Assembly (NCBI GenBank): GCA_021828085.1 | Contig: JAKATE010000013.1 | Location: 1 to 23,419, forward strand | Direction of reading: 5' to 3' | Length of the DNA stretch: 23,419 nucleotides | Source: Thermoplasmata archaeon | GTDB lineage: Archaea; Thermoplasmatota; Thermoplasmata; Lutacidiplasmatales; UBA184 | In this document: positions 5,635 through 14,114 of the stretch, piece after piece | How the letters are laid out: each line of letters opens with the position of its first letter | Numbering within the stretch: the stretch's first letter is position 1 | Notes under the pieces: model-generated | The model's input: only the letters and a program-made list of their open reading frames with translations | What the model was told of the DNA's origin: nothing | Databases searched by the model: none | Made by a program: the position numbers and the translations under genes

Positions 5635-7997
5635 TCCTCCTGGGGACCGGGGGGCTCTTCCACGCTCTCGTCGTACTCGGCCGGGGCGGTGGCGGGGGTG
5701 GCGGGCGCGACGGGTGCCGCGGCGGGCTCGGGGTTCGGGGGGGTCGTCGGGGAGGCGGGGCGACCTCGCCGTCGTGCGAGGAGGACCACTCCCACCGCGA
5801 CGAGGACGGCGGCGAAGAGGAGGTACGGCCAGGTCTGACCCAGGAACGAGCCCGCGGTGGCCTGGACGCTGAGCGTCCAGCTCTTCTCGACCGGACGGTA
5901 GCCGGTGGCGTGGGCCCACAGGGTGAGCGTGACCGTCGTCGTGAAGGCGACCGAGGGAGCGCCGTAGCTTACGTTGAGCACCCCGGAGGGTCCGAGTGGG
6001 ACCGACACGTCCCGGCCTCCGGGCCTCCATCCGCCCGCCGACGCCTCCAGATGGATCGAGGCGTTGACCGGGGTCGAGGGGCCGACCCCCGCGAGTTGGA
6101 CGGCCCACGACATCCCGGCGCCGGAATCCACGCTCCCGCTCGGGAGCGTGGCGGTCAGGGTAAGGTTCCCCAGCACCGAGAGGTTGACAGTCTGCGACGC
6201 CACAGAGTATCCCGGGATCGTCAGGCTCGCGGTCGTGCTCGCGTTCCCGACGAAGGTGGAGGGAACCACCACGGGGATCTCGAACGATCCGTCCGTGGTC
6301 TCGTACGGAACGCCCCAGGAAGGGGCCCCCGGGGGCTGCGAGGGGAAGCTCCAGGTCCCGTTCGTCGGCAGCTCCGGGCCGAGGCCCGGGCCGGAGAGGC
6401 TGAAGGTCAGATTGGTCCGCTGCCCGGGCGCCAGAGGGCCGGCGGGGGGTTGGATCTGGAGCAGCAACGGCCTCGGCTGAAGGAGCAGCGTCGCGTTGGC
6501 GCTCACGCTCTGGAACCCGGTGACACGGGTGGTAAGCTCCACGACGATCGAGACCGGGGTCGTGGAGGGCGGTGCGCGGTAGAGCACGTACAACGCGCCC
6601 GTCGGGAGGCCGGTTCCGCTCACGATCGACGCGGAGCCGAGGTCAGGGAAGAGCTCGGCCGTCTCCGAGGTGGCGTTCACCGGTGTACCCTGCGAGTTCG
6701 TCAGGGTGAAGTCCAGCAGTCTCGTCGCGCCGCTCGCAACCGGGATGGGGGCGGGAGGCCCCTCGAGGGAGAGGAACGAAGGGGTGATCTCCACCGTGTA
6801 GGAGCCCGTGGCCCCCACGTACCCGCTCGCGACCGCGCGGATCACCAGGGTGTCGTTCTGCGTCCCCGACACACCGGGAGCCTGGAAGGTCACCCGGTAG
6901 CTCCCCGGGCCCGAACCGGGACTGACCGTGGAGCTTCCCCCCAGGGAGTCGGTCAGGGTCACGGAGGCGGGCACGCCCGTCCCGTTGGAGGCGTTCACCC
7001 AGGCGAAGAGCTGGGCCTGCGTCCCGGCGATCAGCGAGGAGGGAACCCCTCCGACGCTGAGGGAGAGGGCCGGAAGGGGTCCGGTGTTCCAAAGGGCGGT
7101 GAGGGGCACAGGGGGAGGGCTCGTGGCGTTGATCACCACGGTGTCGGGGGGGACCGTGGGGTCCTGCAGATAGCCGCTCACGTTCAGTCCCTGGGCGAGG
7201 AGTTCCTCCCCGGAGCTCGCGTTCGTCCAGCCCCGGGGCCCCGCGAAGGAGAAGACCAGGGGGATGGTGAAGCTCGGCGCCGAACTGTGGTTCCCCGTAA
7301 CGGCGAAGAAGGCGGCCGGGGCGGGGGGGAGCGCAGCCGCGAACGCGCTCGCGTTGTCCGCCCCGAGATCGAAGGTGCCGTTCCCTTGGCTCCCGGGCCC
7401 ACCGGAGATGGGGGAACCGTCCATGGTGAAGGTCCACCAGTAGCCGTGGACCTGCTGGAAGGCGAAGGTGTGGACCACGGTTCCCGGTGTCAGCGCGTAC
7501 GGCCCGGTGCCGATCTCGCCGGTCCCGGAGACGTTCACGTACGCGAAGGGGAGCGCGGCCGTGAGGCCGAAGGCGGTCCCTTCGGCGAAGCCGACGAAGG
7601 CGGTGGCGTTCGCCGAGATGGCCTCGCCCACGGCCCAGACGAGCGTGTCGTTGGTGGAGAGCCCGGAGGGGAGCGCCGGGATCGGGCTCTCCGTCCTCAG
7701 CCCTGTGTTTCCCGCAGCCGCCAGGTCATAGGTCACCAGGGCGGTGCCCGTCGTGTTGGCCGAGATGGTGGGGATCCCTGGAGTGATCGAGGGACGGGGG
7801 CTTACGAGGGTCCTCTTCTCCGCCGGGGGTGGGCTTAGGGGCGTGGCATGCCCGACGACCAGGGGCGAGACCGGTCCTGTTCCGGAGGAGGGAACAGTGA
7901 GCGGGATCCCCGCCCCCGCGAAGAGGAGGAGAGTGAAGAGCATGGTGAGCAGCGCACCTCCCCGTCGGGCCGAAGGGTGCGCTCGGACCCTCGACAT
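5631..7997 (-). CDS. Large secreted, membrane-anchored surface protein with Ig-like repeats
   Basis: A 788-residue protein rich in Gly, Ser, Thr, Pro and Val. A basic start followed by a hydrophobic run (about 15-33, LLTMLFTLLLFAGAGIPL) is a signal peptide or anchor. The ectodomain begins with a beta-rich globular part holding VGFAEGTAFG and WWTFTMDGSP, then several segments resembling bacterial Ig/filamin-type repeats, such as VNASNGTGVPASVTLTDS and GSYTVEITP. About twenty N-x-S/T sequons suggest heavy N-glycosylation. A transmembrane helix (about 721-741, YLLFAAVLVAVGVVLLARRR) is followed by a Pro/Ala linker and an acidic cytoplasmic tail. It is probably an S-layer-associated or adhesion protein; no enzymatic motif was seen. 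A TATA-like box lies about 29 bases before the ATG. Its stop overlaps the IF-2B gene end. Confidence 0.8.
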   Translation of the reverse strand: MSRVRAHPSARRGGALLTMLFTLLLFAGAGIPLTVPSSGTGPVSPLVVGHATPLSPPPAEKRTLVSPRPSITPGIPTISANTTGTALVTYDLAAAGNTGLRTESPIPALPSGLSTNDTLVWAVGEAISANATAFVGFAEGTAFGLTAALPFAYVNVSGTGEIGTGPYALTPGTVVHTFAFQQVHGYWWTFTMDGSPISGGPGSQGNGTFDLGADNASAFAAALPPAPAAFFAVTGNHSSAPSFTIPLVFSFAGPRGWTNASSGEELLAQGLNVSGYLQDPTVPPDTVVINATSPPPVPLTALWNTGPLPALSLSVGGVPSSLIAGTQAQLFAWVNASNGTGVPASVTLTDSLGGSSTVSPGSGPGSYRVTFQAPGVSGTQNDTLVIRAVASGYVGATGSYTVEITPSFLSLEGPPAPIPVASGATRLLDFTLTNSQGTPVNATSETAELFPDLGSASIVSGTGLPTGALYVLYRAPPSTTPVSIVVELTTRVTGFQSVSANATLLLQPRPLLLQIQPPAGPLAPGQRTNLTFSLSGPGLGPELPTNGTWSFPSQPPGAPSWGVPYETTDGSFEIPVVVPSTFVGNASTTASLTIPGYSVASQTVNLSVLGNLTLTATLPSGSVDSGAGMSWAVQLAGVGPSTPVNASIHLEASAGGWRPGGRDVSVPLGPSGVLNVSYGAPSVAFTTTVTLTLWAHATGYRPVEKSWTLSVQATAGSFLGQTWPYLLFAAVLVAVGVVLLARRRGRPASPTTPPNPEPAAAPVAPATPATAPAEYDESVEEPPGPQED

Positions 7998-8020
7998 CGA
8001 CGGCTAGAGGCGGTGAACGT

Positions 8021-8030
8021 CTATTGAATC
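8021..8030 (-). promoter_or_regulatory. Probable TATA box of the surface-protein gene
   Basis: The minus-strand sequence GATTCAATAG is centred about 29 bases before the ATG at 7997, in otherwise GC-rich DNA. The spacing fits a leaderless or near-leaderless transcript, and there is no Shine-Dalgarno sequence before the ATG. Confidence 0.45.
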
Positions 8031-8177
8031 TTGATGGGGCCGCCCTCCCCCCTCCCCGAGGGACCGGGAAGGGGACCGGGGCAACGGTGGTCGTGGGCCG
8101 GGACCCTCGGGGCCTGGCAACGCCTGGTCCCCCACCCCGGCCATCGGGCCCGGATCTCCCGAGGACGCGCGGGCAAA

Positions 8178-8213
8178 GCGTATTAGGGCATACTTTCTCG
8201 GACGGCCCGGAGG
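8178..8213 (+). promoter_or_regulatory. Probable promoter and ribosome-binding site of the 2-oxoacid dehydrogenase operon
   Basis: GCGTATTAG at 8178-8186 is the best TATA candidate (CATACTTT at 8189-8196 is an alternative). GGAGG at 8209-8213 sits six bases before the TTG start at 8220 and decides that start: the nearby GTG at 8215 runs into a stop after two codons. Confidence 0.4.
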
Positions 8214-8219
8214 CGTGAC

Positions 8220-9290
8220 TTGAGCAGCCAAGCCGCCCGTCCGGCGGAGCGGGCCGGGCCGGGGGAGATCACCGACACCCTGCGCCGACGGATGCTCGAG
8301 ATCATGCTCGTGGCCCGGGCGCTCGACGAGCGCGGCCTCAACCTGCAGCGGCAGGGGCGGATCGGCTTCTACGTCCCCATGGAGGGACAGGAGGGGGCCC
8401 AGGTCGGCTGCGGGCTCGCCCTCGACCCCAAGGACTGGCTCTGCCCGGGGTACCGGGAGACCGCCGTGGCGCTCTGCCGGGGGATCCCTCTCCCCATGAT
8501 CCTGGCGCAGCTCTTCGGGAACAAGGAGGACGTCTGCCGGGGGAGACAGATGCCCAACCATTTCGGCTTCCGCGAGTACCGCTACGTCGGCACCTCCAGC
8601 CCGATCGGCACCCAGATCCCCCACGCCGTCGGCCTTGCGCTGGCCGCCCGGTGGAAGGGGGAGAAGGTCGTCTCCGTCGCCTTCTTCGGCGACGGCGGGA
8701 CGAGCTCGAACGACTTCCACTCCGGTCTCAACTTCGCCGGGGTCTATCGGGCTCCGGTGATCTTCTTCTGCCAGAACAACCAGTGGGCCATCTCCCTTCC
8801 CCGGTCCAAGCAGACCCGGAGCGAGTCCCTGGCCCAGAAGGCCGAGGCCTACGGCTTCCCCGGGGTCCAGGTGGACGGGAACGATGTGGAGGCGGTCTAC
8901 CAGGCGGTCCGGGAAGCGCGCGGGCGCGCTCTCGCGGGCGAGGGACCGACGCTCATCGAGGCGGTCACCTACCGCATGGGACCGCACTCCACCTCCGACG
9001 ACCCCCGCCGCTACCGCACCGCGGAGGAGCTCGCCCTCTGGAAGAGCCGTGACCCGCTCGAGCGGCTCAAGGAGCAGCTCGTCCGGTCGGGGACGCTGGG
9101 CCCGCGGGAGCTCGATGAGCTCACCGAGAACGCCCGGGCGGAGGTGGCGGCGGCGATCCAGCAGGTCGAGCCCATCGGACCGCCAGAGCCCTCGACCCTC
9201 TTCGACGACGTCTACGCGCGACGCACCCCCCGGCTCGAGGAGGAGCGCCAGCAGTTCCTCTCGCAGGCCCCTCCCGGAGGCTCTCCATGA
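8220..9290 (+). CDS. 2-oxoacid dehydrogenase E1 alpha subunit (first copy)
   Basis: A 356-residue thiamine diphosphate-binding alpha chain of a heterotetrameric E1, which decarboxylates a 2-oxoacid and passes the acyl group to lipoyl-E2. The TPP/Mg motif GDG is at 157-159 and ends with NN at 186-187 (FFGDGGTSSNDFHSGLNF ... CQNNQWAIS). The substrate-side helix reads QRQGRIGFYVPMEGQEGAQV, followed by CPGYRE. The active-site loop around YRMGPHSTSDDPRRYR is intact. The start is a TTG with GGAGG six bases upstream. The stop overlaps the E1beta ATG by four bases. Similarity patterns suit the branched-chain 2-oxoacid or pyruvate type equally, so substrate is not assigned. A second E1alpha lies 3' of E2. 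Confidence 0.92.
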   Translation: MSSQAARPAERAGPGEITDTLRRRMLEIMLVARALDERGLNLQRQGRIGFYVPMEGQEGAQVGCGLALDPKDWLCPGYRETAVALCRGIPLPMILAQLFGNKEDVCRGRQMPNHFGFREYRYVGTSSPIGTQIPHAVGLALAARWKGEKVVSVAFFGDGGTSSNDFHSGLNFAGVYRAPVIFFCQNNQWAISLPRSKQTRSESLAQKAEAYGFPGVQVDGNDVEAVYQAVREARGRALAGEGPTLIEAVTYRMGPHSTSDDPRRYRTAEELALWKSRDPLERLKEQLVRSGTLGPRELDELTENARAEVAAAIQQVEPIGPPEPSTLFDDVYARRTPRLEEERQQFLSQAPPGGSP

Positions 9291-10264
9291 CCGAAGCGAC
9301 GCTCATCCAGGGAGTGAACCAGGCGCTTCGCGAGGCGCTGCGCCAGGACCCGGACGTGGTCCTGCTCGGGGAGGACATCGGCGTGAACGGGGGGGTCTTC
9401 CGGGCCACCGACGGGCTCCTCAAGGAGTTCGGGGAGGAGCGCGTCATCGACACCCCGCTCAACGAGAGCGGCATCGTCGGCACGGCCGCCGGGATGGCGC
9501 TCTACGGGATGAAGCCCGTGGCCGAGATCCAGTTCCTGGACTTCATCTACCCCGCCTTCGACCAGATCGTGAGCGAGGTGGCCAAGTTCCGCTACCGCTC
9601 GGGGGGACAGTTCCCCTGCCCCATGGTCATCCGCGCCCCGTACGGGGGAGGGATCAAGGGAGGGCTCTACCACTCGCAGAGCACCGAGCAGCTCTTCACG
9701 AGCATCCCCGGGCTCAAGGTGGTCATCCCCTCGACGCCCGCGGACGCGAAGGGCCTCCTGCTCACCTCCATCTTCGATGAGGACCCGGTCATCTTCCTCG
9801 AGCCGAAGCGGATCTACCGGACGGTCACGGGGGAGGTGCCTGCCGGGGACCACCGGGTCCCTCTGGGAGAGGCGCGCGTGGTCCGGGAGGGCTCCGACGT
9901 GAGCGTCTTCGCCTACGGGGCGATGGTCCCGGTGGCGCAGCAGGCCTGTCAGGGGCTCGATTCCCAGGGGATCCACTGCGAGCTCCTCGACCTGAGGAGC
10001 CTGGTCCCGCTCGACGAGGCGGCGATCCTCCGGTCCGTGGAGAAGACCGGGCGGGCGGTCATCGTGCACGAGGCACCGGGCTTCTGCGGCTTCGGGGCCG
10101 AGATCGCGGCGATCCTGGCGGAGAAGGCCCTCTACTCGCTGAAGGCGCCCGTGAGCCGCGTGACCGGGTACGACACCCCGTTCCCCTACGCCCTCGAGCA
10201 CCTGTACCTGCCGAGCGTGGACCGCATCTCGCGCGCCATCGAGCGGACGGCCCGGGCGGCCTAG
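9287..10264 (+). CDS. 2-oxoacid dehydrogenase E1 beta subunit
   Basis: A 325-residue transketolase-like beta chain that completes the E1 active site and docks on E2. Recognisable blocks are the N-terminal VVLLGEDIGVNGGVFRATDG, the FGEERVIDTPLNESGIVGTA segment with the conserved Glu that contacts the thiamine ring, the AEIQFLDFIYPAFDQIVSEV helix, the HSQSTEQLF active-site segment, and the C-terminal FAYGAMVPVA and VIVHEAPGFCGFGAEIAA. The length is standard (about 325). It overlaps the first E1alpha by ATGA and must serve both E1alpha paralogues, since no second beta gene is in the operon. Confidence 0.93.
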   Translation: MTEATLIQGVNQALREALRQDPDVVLLGEDIGVNGGVFRATDGLLKEFGEERVIDTPLNESGIVGTAAGMALYGMKPVAEIQFLDFIYPAFDQIVSEVAKFRYRSGGQFPCPMVIRAPYGGGIKGGLYHSQSTEQLFTSIPGLKVVIPSTPADAKGLLLTSIFDEDPVIFLEPKRIYRTVTGEVPAGDHRVPLGEARVVREGSDVSVFAYGAMVPVAQQACQGLDSQGIHCELLDLRSLVPLDEAAILRSVEKTGRAVIVHEAPGFCGFGAEIAAILAEKALYSLKAPVSRVTGYDTPFPYALEHLYLPSVDRISRAIERTARAA

Positions 10265-10274
10265 AGGAGGAACC

Positions 10275-11567
10275 ATGGCCTTCGAGTTCCGGCTCCCGGA
10301 CATCGGCGAAGGGGTCGCCCAGGGGGAGGTCGTCCACTGGCATGTGAAGGTCGGCGACGCGATCAAGGAGGACCAGCCGCTCGTCAGCGTCCTCACGGAC
10401 AAGGCGAACGTGGAGATCCCTTCTCCCCGCACGGGCCGGATCGCGGCCCTGCACGCCAAGGAGGGGGAGGTGGTCAAGGTCGGCGGCCTCCTCGTCACCA
10501 TCGAGACCGCGGAGGCTTCTGCGGCCGCTGCCCCCTCCGCTCACGCTCCACCGCCCTCGCCCGCTCCCTCCCCGGCGACCCCGGCCGGGGGAGTGGCGGC
10601 GAGCTCCGCCCCTTCCGCTCCAGCGGACCGGGCGCTGGCCACCCCCGCGGTCCGGCGCAAGGCGCGGGAGATGGGGATCGATCTCGGGCGGGTCAAGGGG
10701 ACCGGCCCGGGGGGCCGCATCACCGAGACGGACCTGGAGGCCTTCTCCCGCTCTTCCCCGCCATCGGGGGCTCCAGCCCCAGGCCCGACCCCCGCGCACC
10801 CGGCCCCGGCGACCCCGGCCGCACCGACCGGCCCGGCAACCTCCCCCGCGCCCCCGTCAGGGGAATCCGAGCGCATCCCCCTCCGCGGGGTCCGGCGCAT
10901 CATCTTCGAGCACATGGCCGAGGCGCAGAAGCACTCGGCCCTGTTCACCTACGTCGAGGAGCTCGACGTGAGCGAGCTGGTCCGGTTCCGCGAGCGCAGC
11001 CGCAAGAAGCTCGAGGAGAAGGGGGTGACGCTCACCTACCTGCCCTTCATCATGAAGGCGGTCGTCCAGGGGCTCAAGGCCCATCCCCGCCTCAACGCGC
11101 ATGTCGACGAGGAGACCCAGGAGCTCATCGTCTACCGTCGGCACCACCTGGGCATCGCCCTCGCGGGCCCGGAAGGCCTCCTCGTGCCGGTCGTGCGCGA
11201 TGTGGGCACCAAGAGCATACCGGTCCTGGCCCGGGAGCTCCAGGACCTCTCCGAGCGCGGCCGGCAGGGGAAGCTCACCCGCGAGGAGCTCACGGGAAGC
11301 ACCTTCACCATCACCTCGCTGGGAGCGCTGGGGGGACTCCTCGCCACCCCGATCGTGAACTACCCCGAGGTCGCCATCCTGGGCGTCCACAGGATGGTGA
11401 AGCGCCCGGTCTACCTCCCGGACGGGAGCATCGGCCCGGCCACCCTGATGAACCTCTCGGTCTCCTTCGATCACCGTCTCCTCGATGGGATCACGGCGGC
11501 GGAGTTCCTCGCCGTGGTGAAGAGCCATCTTGAGGACCCTCACCAGCTCCTGCTCGAGCTCTCGTAG
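10275..11567 (+). CDS. 2-oxoacid dehydrogenase E2 (dihydrolipoamide acyltransferase)
   Basis: A 430-residue core protein that transfers the acyl group to CoA. One lipoyl domain (1-76) carries the target lysine K43 in LTDKANVEI. An Ala/Pro-rich linker (about 77-118) leads to a peripheral subunit-binding domain (about 121-157, ATPAVRRKAREMGIDLGRVK then GTGPGGRIT). A second Ala/Pro linker precedes the catalytic domain (about 198-430), which holds LRGVRRIIFEHM and the catalytic DHRLLDG with H400 and D404. A strong GAGGAGG ribosome-binding sequence precedes the ATG, ten bases after the E1beta stop. Having only one lipoyl domain suits branched-chain and archaeal-type complexes, but does not fix the substrate. 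Confidence 0.94.
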   Translation: MAFEFRLPDIGEGVAQGEVVHWHVKVGDAIKEDQPLVSVLTDKANVEIPSPRTGRIAALHAKEGEVVKVGGLLVTIETAEASAAAAPSAHAPPPSPAPSPATPAGGVAASSAPSAPADRALATPAVRRKAREMGIDLGRVKGTGPGGRITETDLEAFSRSSPPSGAPAPGPTPAHPAPATPAAPTGPATSPAPPSGESERIPLRGVRRIIFEHMAEAQKHSALFTYVEELDVSELVRFRERSRKKLEEKGVTLTYLPFIMKAVVQGLKAHPRLNAHVDEETQELIVYRRHHLGIALAGPEGLLVPVVRDVGTKSIPVLARELQDLSERGRQGKLTREELTGSTFTITSLGALGGLLATPIVNYPEVAILGVHRMVKRPVYLPDGSIGPATLMNLSVSFDHRLLDGITAAEFLAVVKSHLEDPHQLLLELS

Positions 11568-11583
11568 AGGAGAGGGGCGAGCG

Positions 11584-12687
11584 TTGTCCGTCCCTGCTCC
11601 TCCCGCGGCCGTGAAGACCGTTCCGCTCCCGTACGACCGGGGTCAGCTCGAGGAGCGGCTGGGCCCCTCCTGGAAGGAAACCCTCTCCGAGCTCTACCGG
11701 GGGATGCTCCTGGGCCGGGTCCTCGACCAGCGGATGCTCGCGCTCCAGCGTCAGGGGCGGGTGGGGTTCTACGGACCGACGATGGGCCACGAGGCGGTGA
11801 ACGCGGCGGCGGCGAGGGCGCTGGACAAGGAGGACTGGGTCTTCCCCGGTCTCCGCGAGCAGCTCGTGGCCCTCCTGCGCGGTCACCCCCTCGAGCTCTA
11901 TCTCGACCACCTCTTCGCCAACGAGGCCGACCCGGCCCGGGGGCGGCAGATGCCCTGCCACCCGAGCGCGCGGGATGTCCGCTACGTCTCCATGTCGAGC
12001 AACATCGGCACCCAGATCCCCCAGGCGGTGGGGACGGCCTGGGCGATGCGCCGGAAAGGGAAAGGGACCGTGGCGGCGGCATTCTTCGGCGATGGGGCGA
12101 CGAGCTCGAGCGAGTTCCACGCCGGGCTCAACTTCGCCGCCGTGCTCGACGCGCCGGTGCTCTTCGTCTGCGCGAACAACCAGTGGGCGATCTCCCTCCC
12201 CACCTCCCGGCAGAGCGCGGTGAAGACCCTCGCCGAGAAGGCCCGGGCGTACGGGATGCCCGGGACGCGCATCGACGGGACCGACCCGATCGCCGTCCTC
12301 ACCGAGCTCTCCTCCGCGCGCCGCGAGATCTCAGCGGGGAAGGGCCCCCGCCTGGTGGAGACGGTGGTGTACCGCCTGACCCCGCACTCCTCCTCCGACG
12401 ATCCCACGCGCTACCAGCCTCCAGGCTGGGCCGAGGAGGCCTGGGCCCACGACCCCGTCGCCCGGACGGAGGGACTGCTGGAGACCCTCGGGGTCGTCGA
12501 CGCGAAGGGTCGCGAAGCGATCCACAAGGAGATCGAGGAGCGCATTCGCAAGGCGGTCCAGCTCGCCGAGCCCCGGTCCCCTCCGGGACCGGAATCGCTC
12601 TTCGAGGACACCTATCGGGCCCCCTTCCCGCCCCTCACGGAGGAGCGGGACCGGTTCGACATGGAGCAGGGAGGTCACTTCCCGTGA
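11584..12687 (+). CDS. 2-oxoacid dehydrogenase E1 alpha subunit (second copy)
   Basis: A second, clearly paralogous E1alpha of 367 residues. The TPP motif GDG is at 169-171 and its NN at 198-199 (FFGDGATSSSEFHAGLNF ... CANNQWAIS). The loop RLTPHSSSDDPTRY is intact. It differs from the first copy in the substrate-side region (GFYGPTMGHEAVNAAAARAL instead of GFYVPMEGQEGAQVGCGLAL) and in its N-terminus, so the two probably differ in specificity. I chose the TTG at 11584, behind GAGAGGGG and 16 bases after E2; the open frame also extends back into E2, and a GTG at 11611 is an alternative. Both E1alpha genes thus start with TTG, which may lower their translation relative to E1beta. The stop overlaps the E3 start. 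Confidence 0.9.
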   Translation: MSVPAPPAAVKTVPLPYDRGQLEERLGPSWKETLSELYRGMLLGRVLDQRMLALQRQGRVGFYGPTMGHEAVNAAAARALDKEDWVFPGLREQLVALLRGHPLELYLDHLFANEADPARGRQMPCHPSARDVRYVSMSSNIGTQIPQAVGTAWAMRRKGKGTVAAAFFGDGATSSSEFHAGLNFAAVLDAPVLFVCANNQWAISLPTSRQSAVKTLAEKARAYGMPGTRIDGTDPIAVLTELSSARREISAGKGPRLVETVVYRLTPHSSSDDPTRYQPPGWAEEAWAHDPVARTEGLLETLGVVDAKGREAIHKEIEERIRKAVQLAEPRSPPGPESLFEDTYRAPFPPLTEERDRFDMEQGGHFP

Positions 12688-14114
12688 CGCGGGAGGCGGA
12701 CGTGCTCGTCCTGGGCGGCGGGCCGGGAGGCTACATCGCGGCGATCCGGCTCGGCCAGCTGGGACGCAAGGTCCTGCTGGTGGAGAAGGAGGCGCTCGGG
12801 GGGGAGTGCCTCAACCGCGGGTGCATCCCCTCGAAGGCCCTCCTCCACGTCTCCTCGCTCGCGAGCGAGATCTCCCGGGCCGGACCCGAGATGGGGATCG
12901 GGCCGCTCGCGGGGGGGGTCGACCTGGGCGCCCTCCAGCGCTGGAGGGCCTCTGTGGTGGAGAAGGAGCGGGGCGGGGTCGCCCAGCTCCTCAAGGCGGC
13001 CGGCGTCGAAGTATTCGCGGGACAGGGACGGCTCACCGGACCTAGCTCGGCGGTCTTGGAGGCTCCCGGGAAGGCCCCGGAGGAGGTCCGCTTCCAGGCC
13101 GCGGTCCTTGCCACCGGCGCCTATCCGGTCGCCCTCCCGGGGATGGAGCCCGACGGACGGTTCGTCCTCACGGCCCGGGAGATGCTGACCCTCGGGGAGG
13201 TGCCGAAGCGGCTGCTGGTCCTGGGCGGCGGGGTGAGCGGGGTTGAGCTGGGACAGCACTACCTGCGGCTCGGCAGCGAGGTGACCATCGTCGAGCTCCT
13301 CCCGCAGATCGTCCCCGGCACGGAGAAGGACCTCGCCCAGGAGCTCCGCCGGCAGCTCGAGCGGGCCGGGATGCAGATCTTCACCGCCACCCGGGCCACG
13401 AAGCTCGAGCGGACCGGGACGGGGGTGCGGCTCTCCGTCGAGGGGGCCGAGGGGAGCCGCGTGCTCGAGGCGGACCGGCTCTTCCTCACCGTGGGGAAGA
13501 AACCCGAGACCCGGGGGCTCGGGCTCGCCGAGGCGGGCGTTGCGACGGGCCCGGGAGGGTTCGTGACGGTGGACGATCGGATGGCGACCAATGTGTCGGG
13601 CATCTTCGCCGTGGGGGACCTCGCGCGCCCTCCCATGGTCGCCCACAAGGCCTACCGTGAAGGGGTGGTCGCCGCCGAGGTGATCGCGGGGCGTCCCACC
13701 CGCTGGGACCACCAGGCGATGCCCATGGTCATCTACACCGAGCCCGAGCTCGCCTCCGTGGGGAAGACCCGAGAGGAGGCCGAGGCCGCCGGCCGGAAGG
13801 TGAGGGAGGCGCGCTTCCCGTACGCGGCCCTGGGCCGGGCCCATGCCAATCACTCCACCGACGGTTTCCTCAAGCTCGTCGCCGAGGAGGAGAGCGGCCT
13901 GATCCTCGGCTGCCACGCCGCCGGCCACGCCTCGGGGGAGATCATCGGCGAGGTCGCCTTCGCGATCGAGATGGGGGCGACGGTGCGCGACCTCGCCTCC
14001 ACCATCCACCCCCACCCGACCTTCAGCGAGCTGCTCCAGGAGGTCGCGCTCCTCTGGCTCGGCGAACCGTTCCACGTGACCCTTTCCTTGGCCCATGCCC
14101 GCCGAAGTGGTTGA
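12684..14114 (+). CDS. lpdA: Dihydrolipoamide dehydrogenase (E3)
   Basis: A 476-residue FAD enzyme that reoxidises the dihydrolipoyl group of E2 and reduces NAD+. The FAD motif VLGGGPGGYIAAIRLGQLG is near the N-terminus. The redox pair is C42 and C47 in GGECLNRGCIPSKALL. A second dinucleotide motif, LVLGGGVSGVELGQHYLRLG, binds NAD. The second FAD contact is IFAVGDLARPPMVAHKAY. The dimer-interface base is H444 with E449 in HPHPTFSE, spaced as in E. coli Lpd. The GTG at 12684 overlaps the preceding stop as GTGA and gives a normal-length protein; the longer open frame upstream lies over the second E1alpha gene and is a shadow. Confidence 0.93.
   Translation: MTREADVLVLGGGPGGYIAAIRLGQLGRKVLLVEKEALGGECLNRGCIPSKALLHVSSLASEISRAGPEMGIGPLAGGVDLGALQRWRASVVEKERGGVAQLLKAAGVEVFAGQGRLTGPSSAVLEAPGKAPEEVRFQAAVLATGAYPVALPGMEPDGRFVLTAREMLTLGEVPKRLLVLGGGVSGVELGQHYLRLGSEVTIVELLPQIVPGTEKDLAQELRRQLERAGMQIFTATRATKLERTGTGVRLSVEGAEGSRVLEADRLFLTVGKKPETRGLGLAEAGVATGPGGFVTVDDRMATNVSGIFAVGDLARPPMVAHKAYREGVVAAEVIAGRPTRWDHQAMPMVIYTEPELASVGKTREEAEAAGRKVREARFPYAALGRAHANHSTDGFLKLVAEEESGLILGCHAAGHASGEIIGEVAFAIEMGATVRDLASTIHPHPTFSELLQEVALLWLGEPFHVTLSLAHARRSG

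Noticed and set aside
8608..12024. DNA-level repeats between 8.6 and 12.0 kb
   Set aside because: Short identical stretches (ATCGGCACCCAGATCCCCCA) come from conserved protein motifs of the two E1alpha paralogues, not from a mobile repeat.
12183..12683. Extended N-terminus for E3 (643-codon frame)
   Set aside because: The extra residues are an out-of-frame reading of the second E1alpha gene; GTG at 12684 gives the normal E3 length and starts at the FAD domain.
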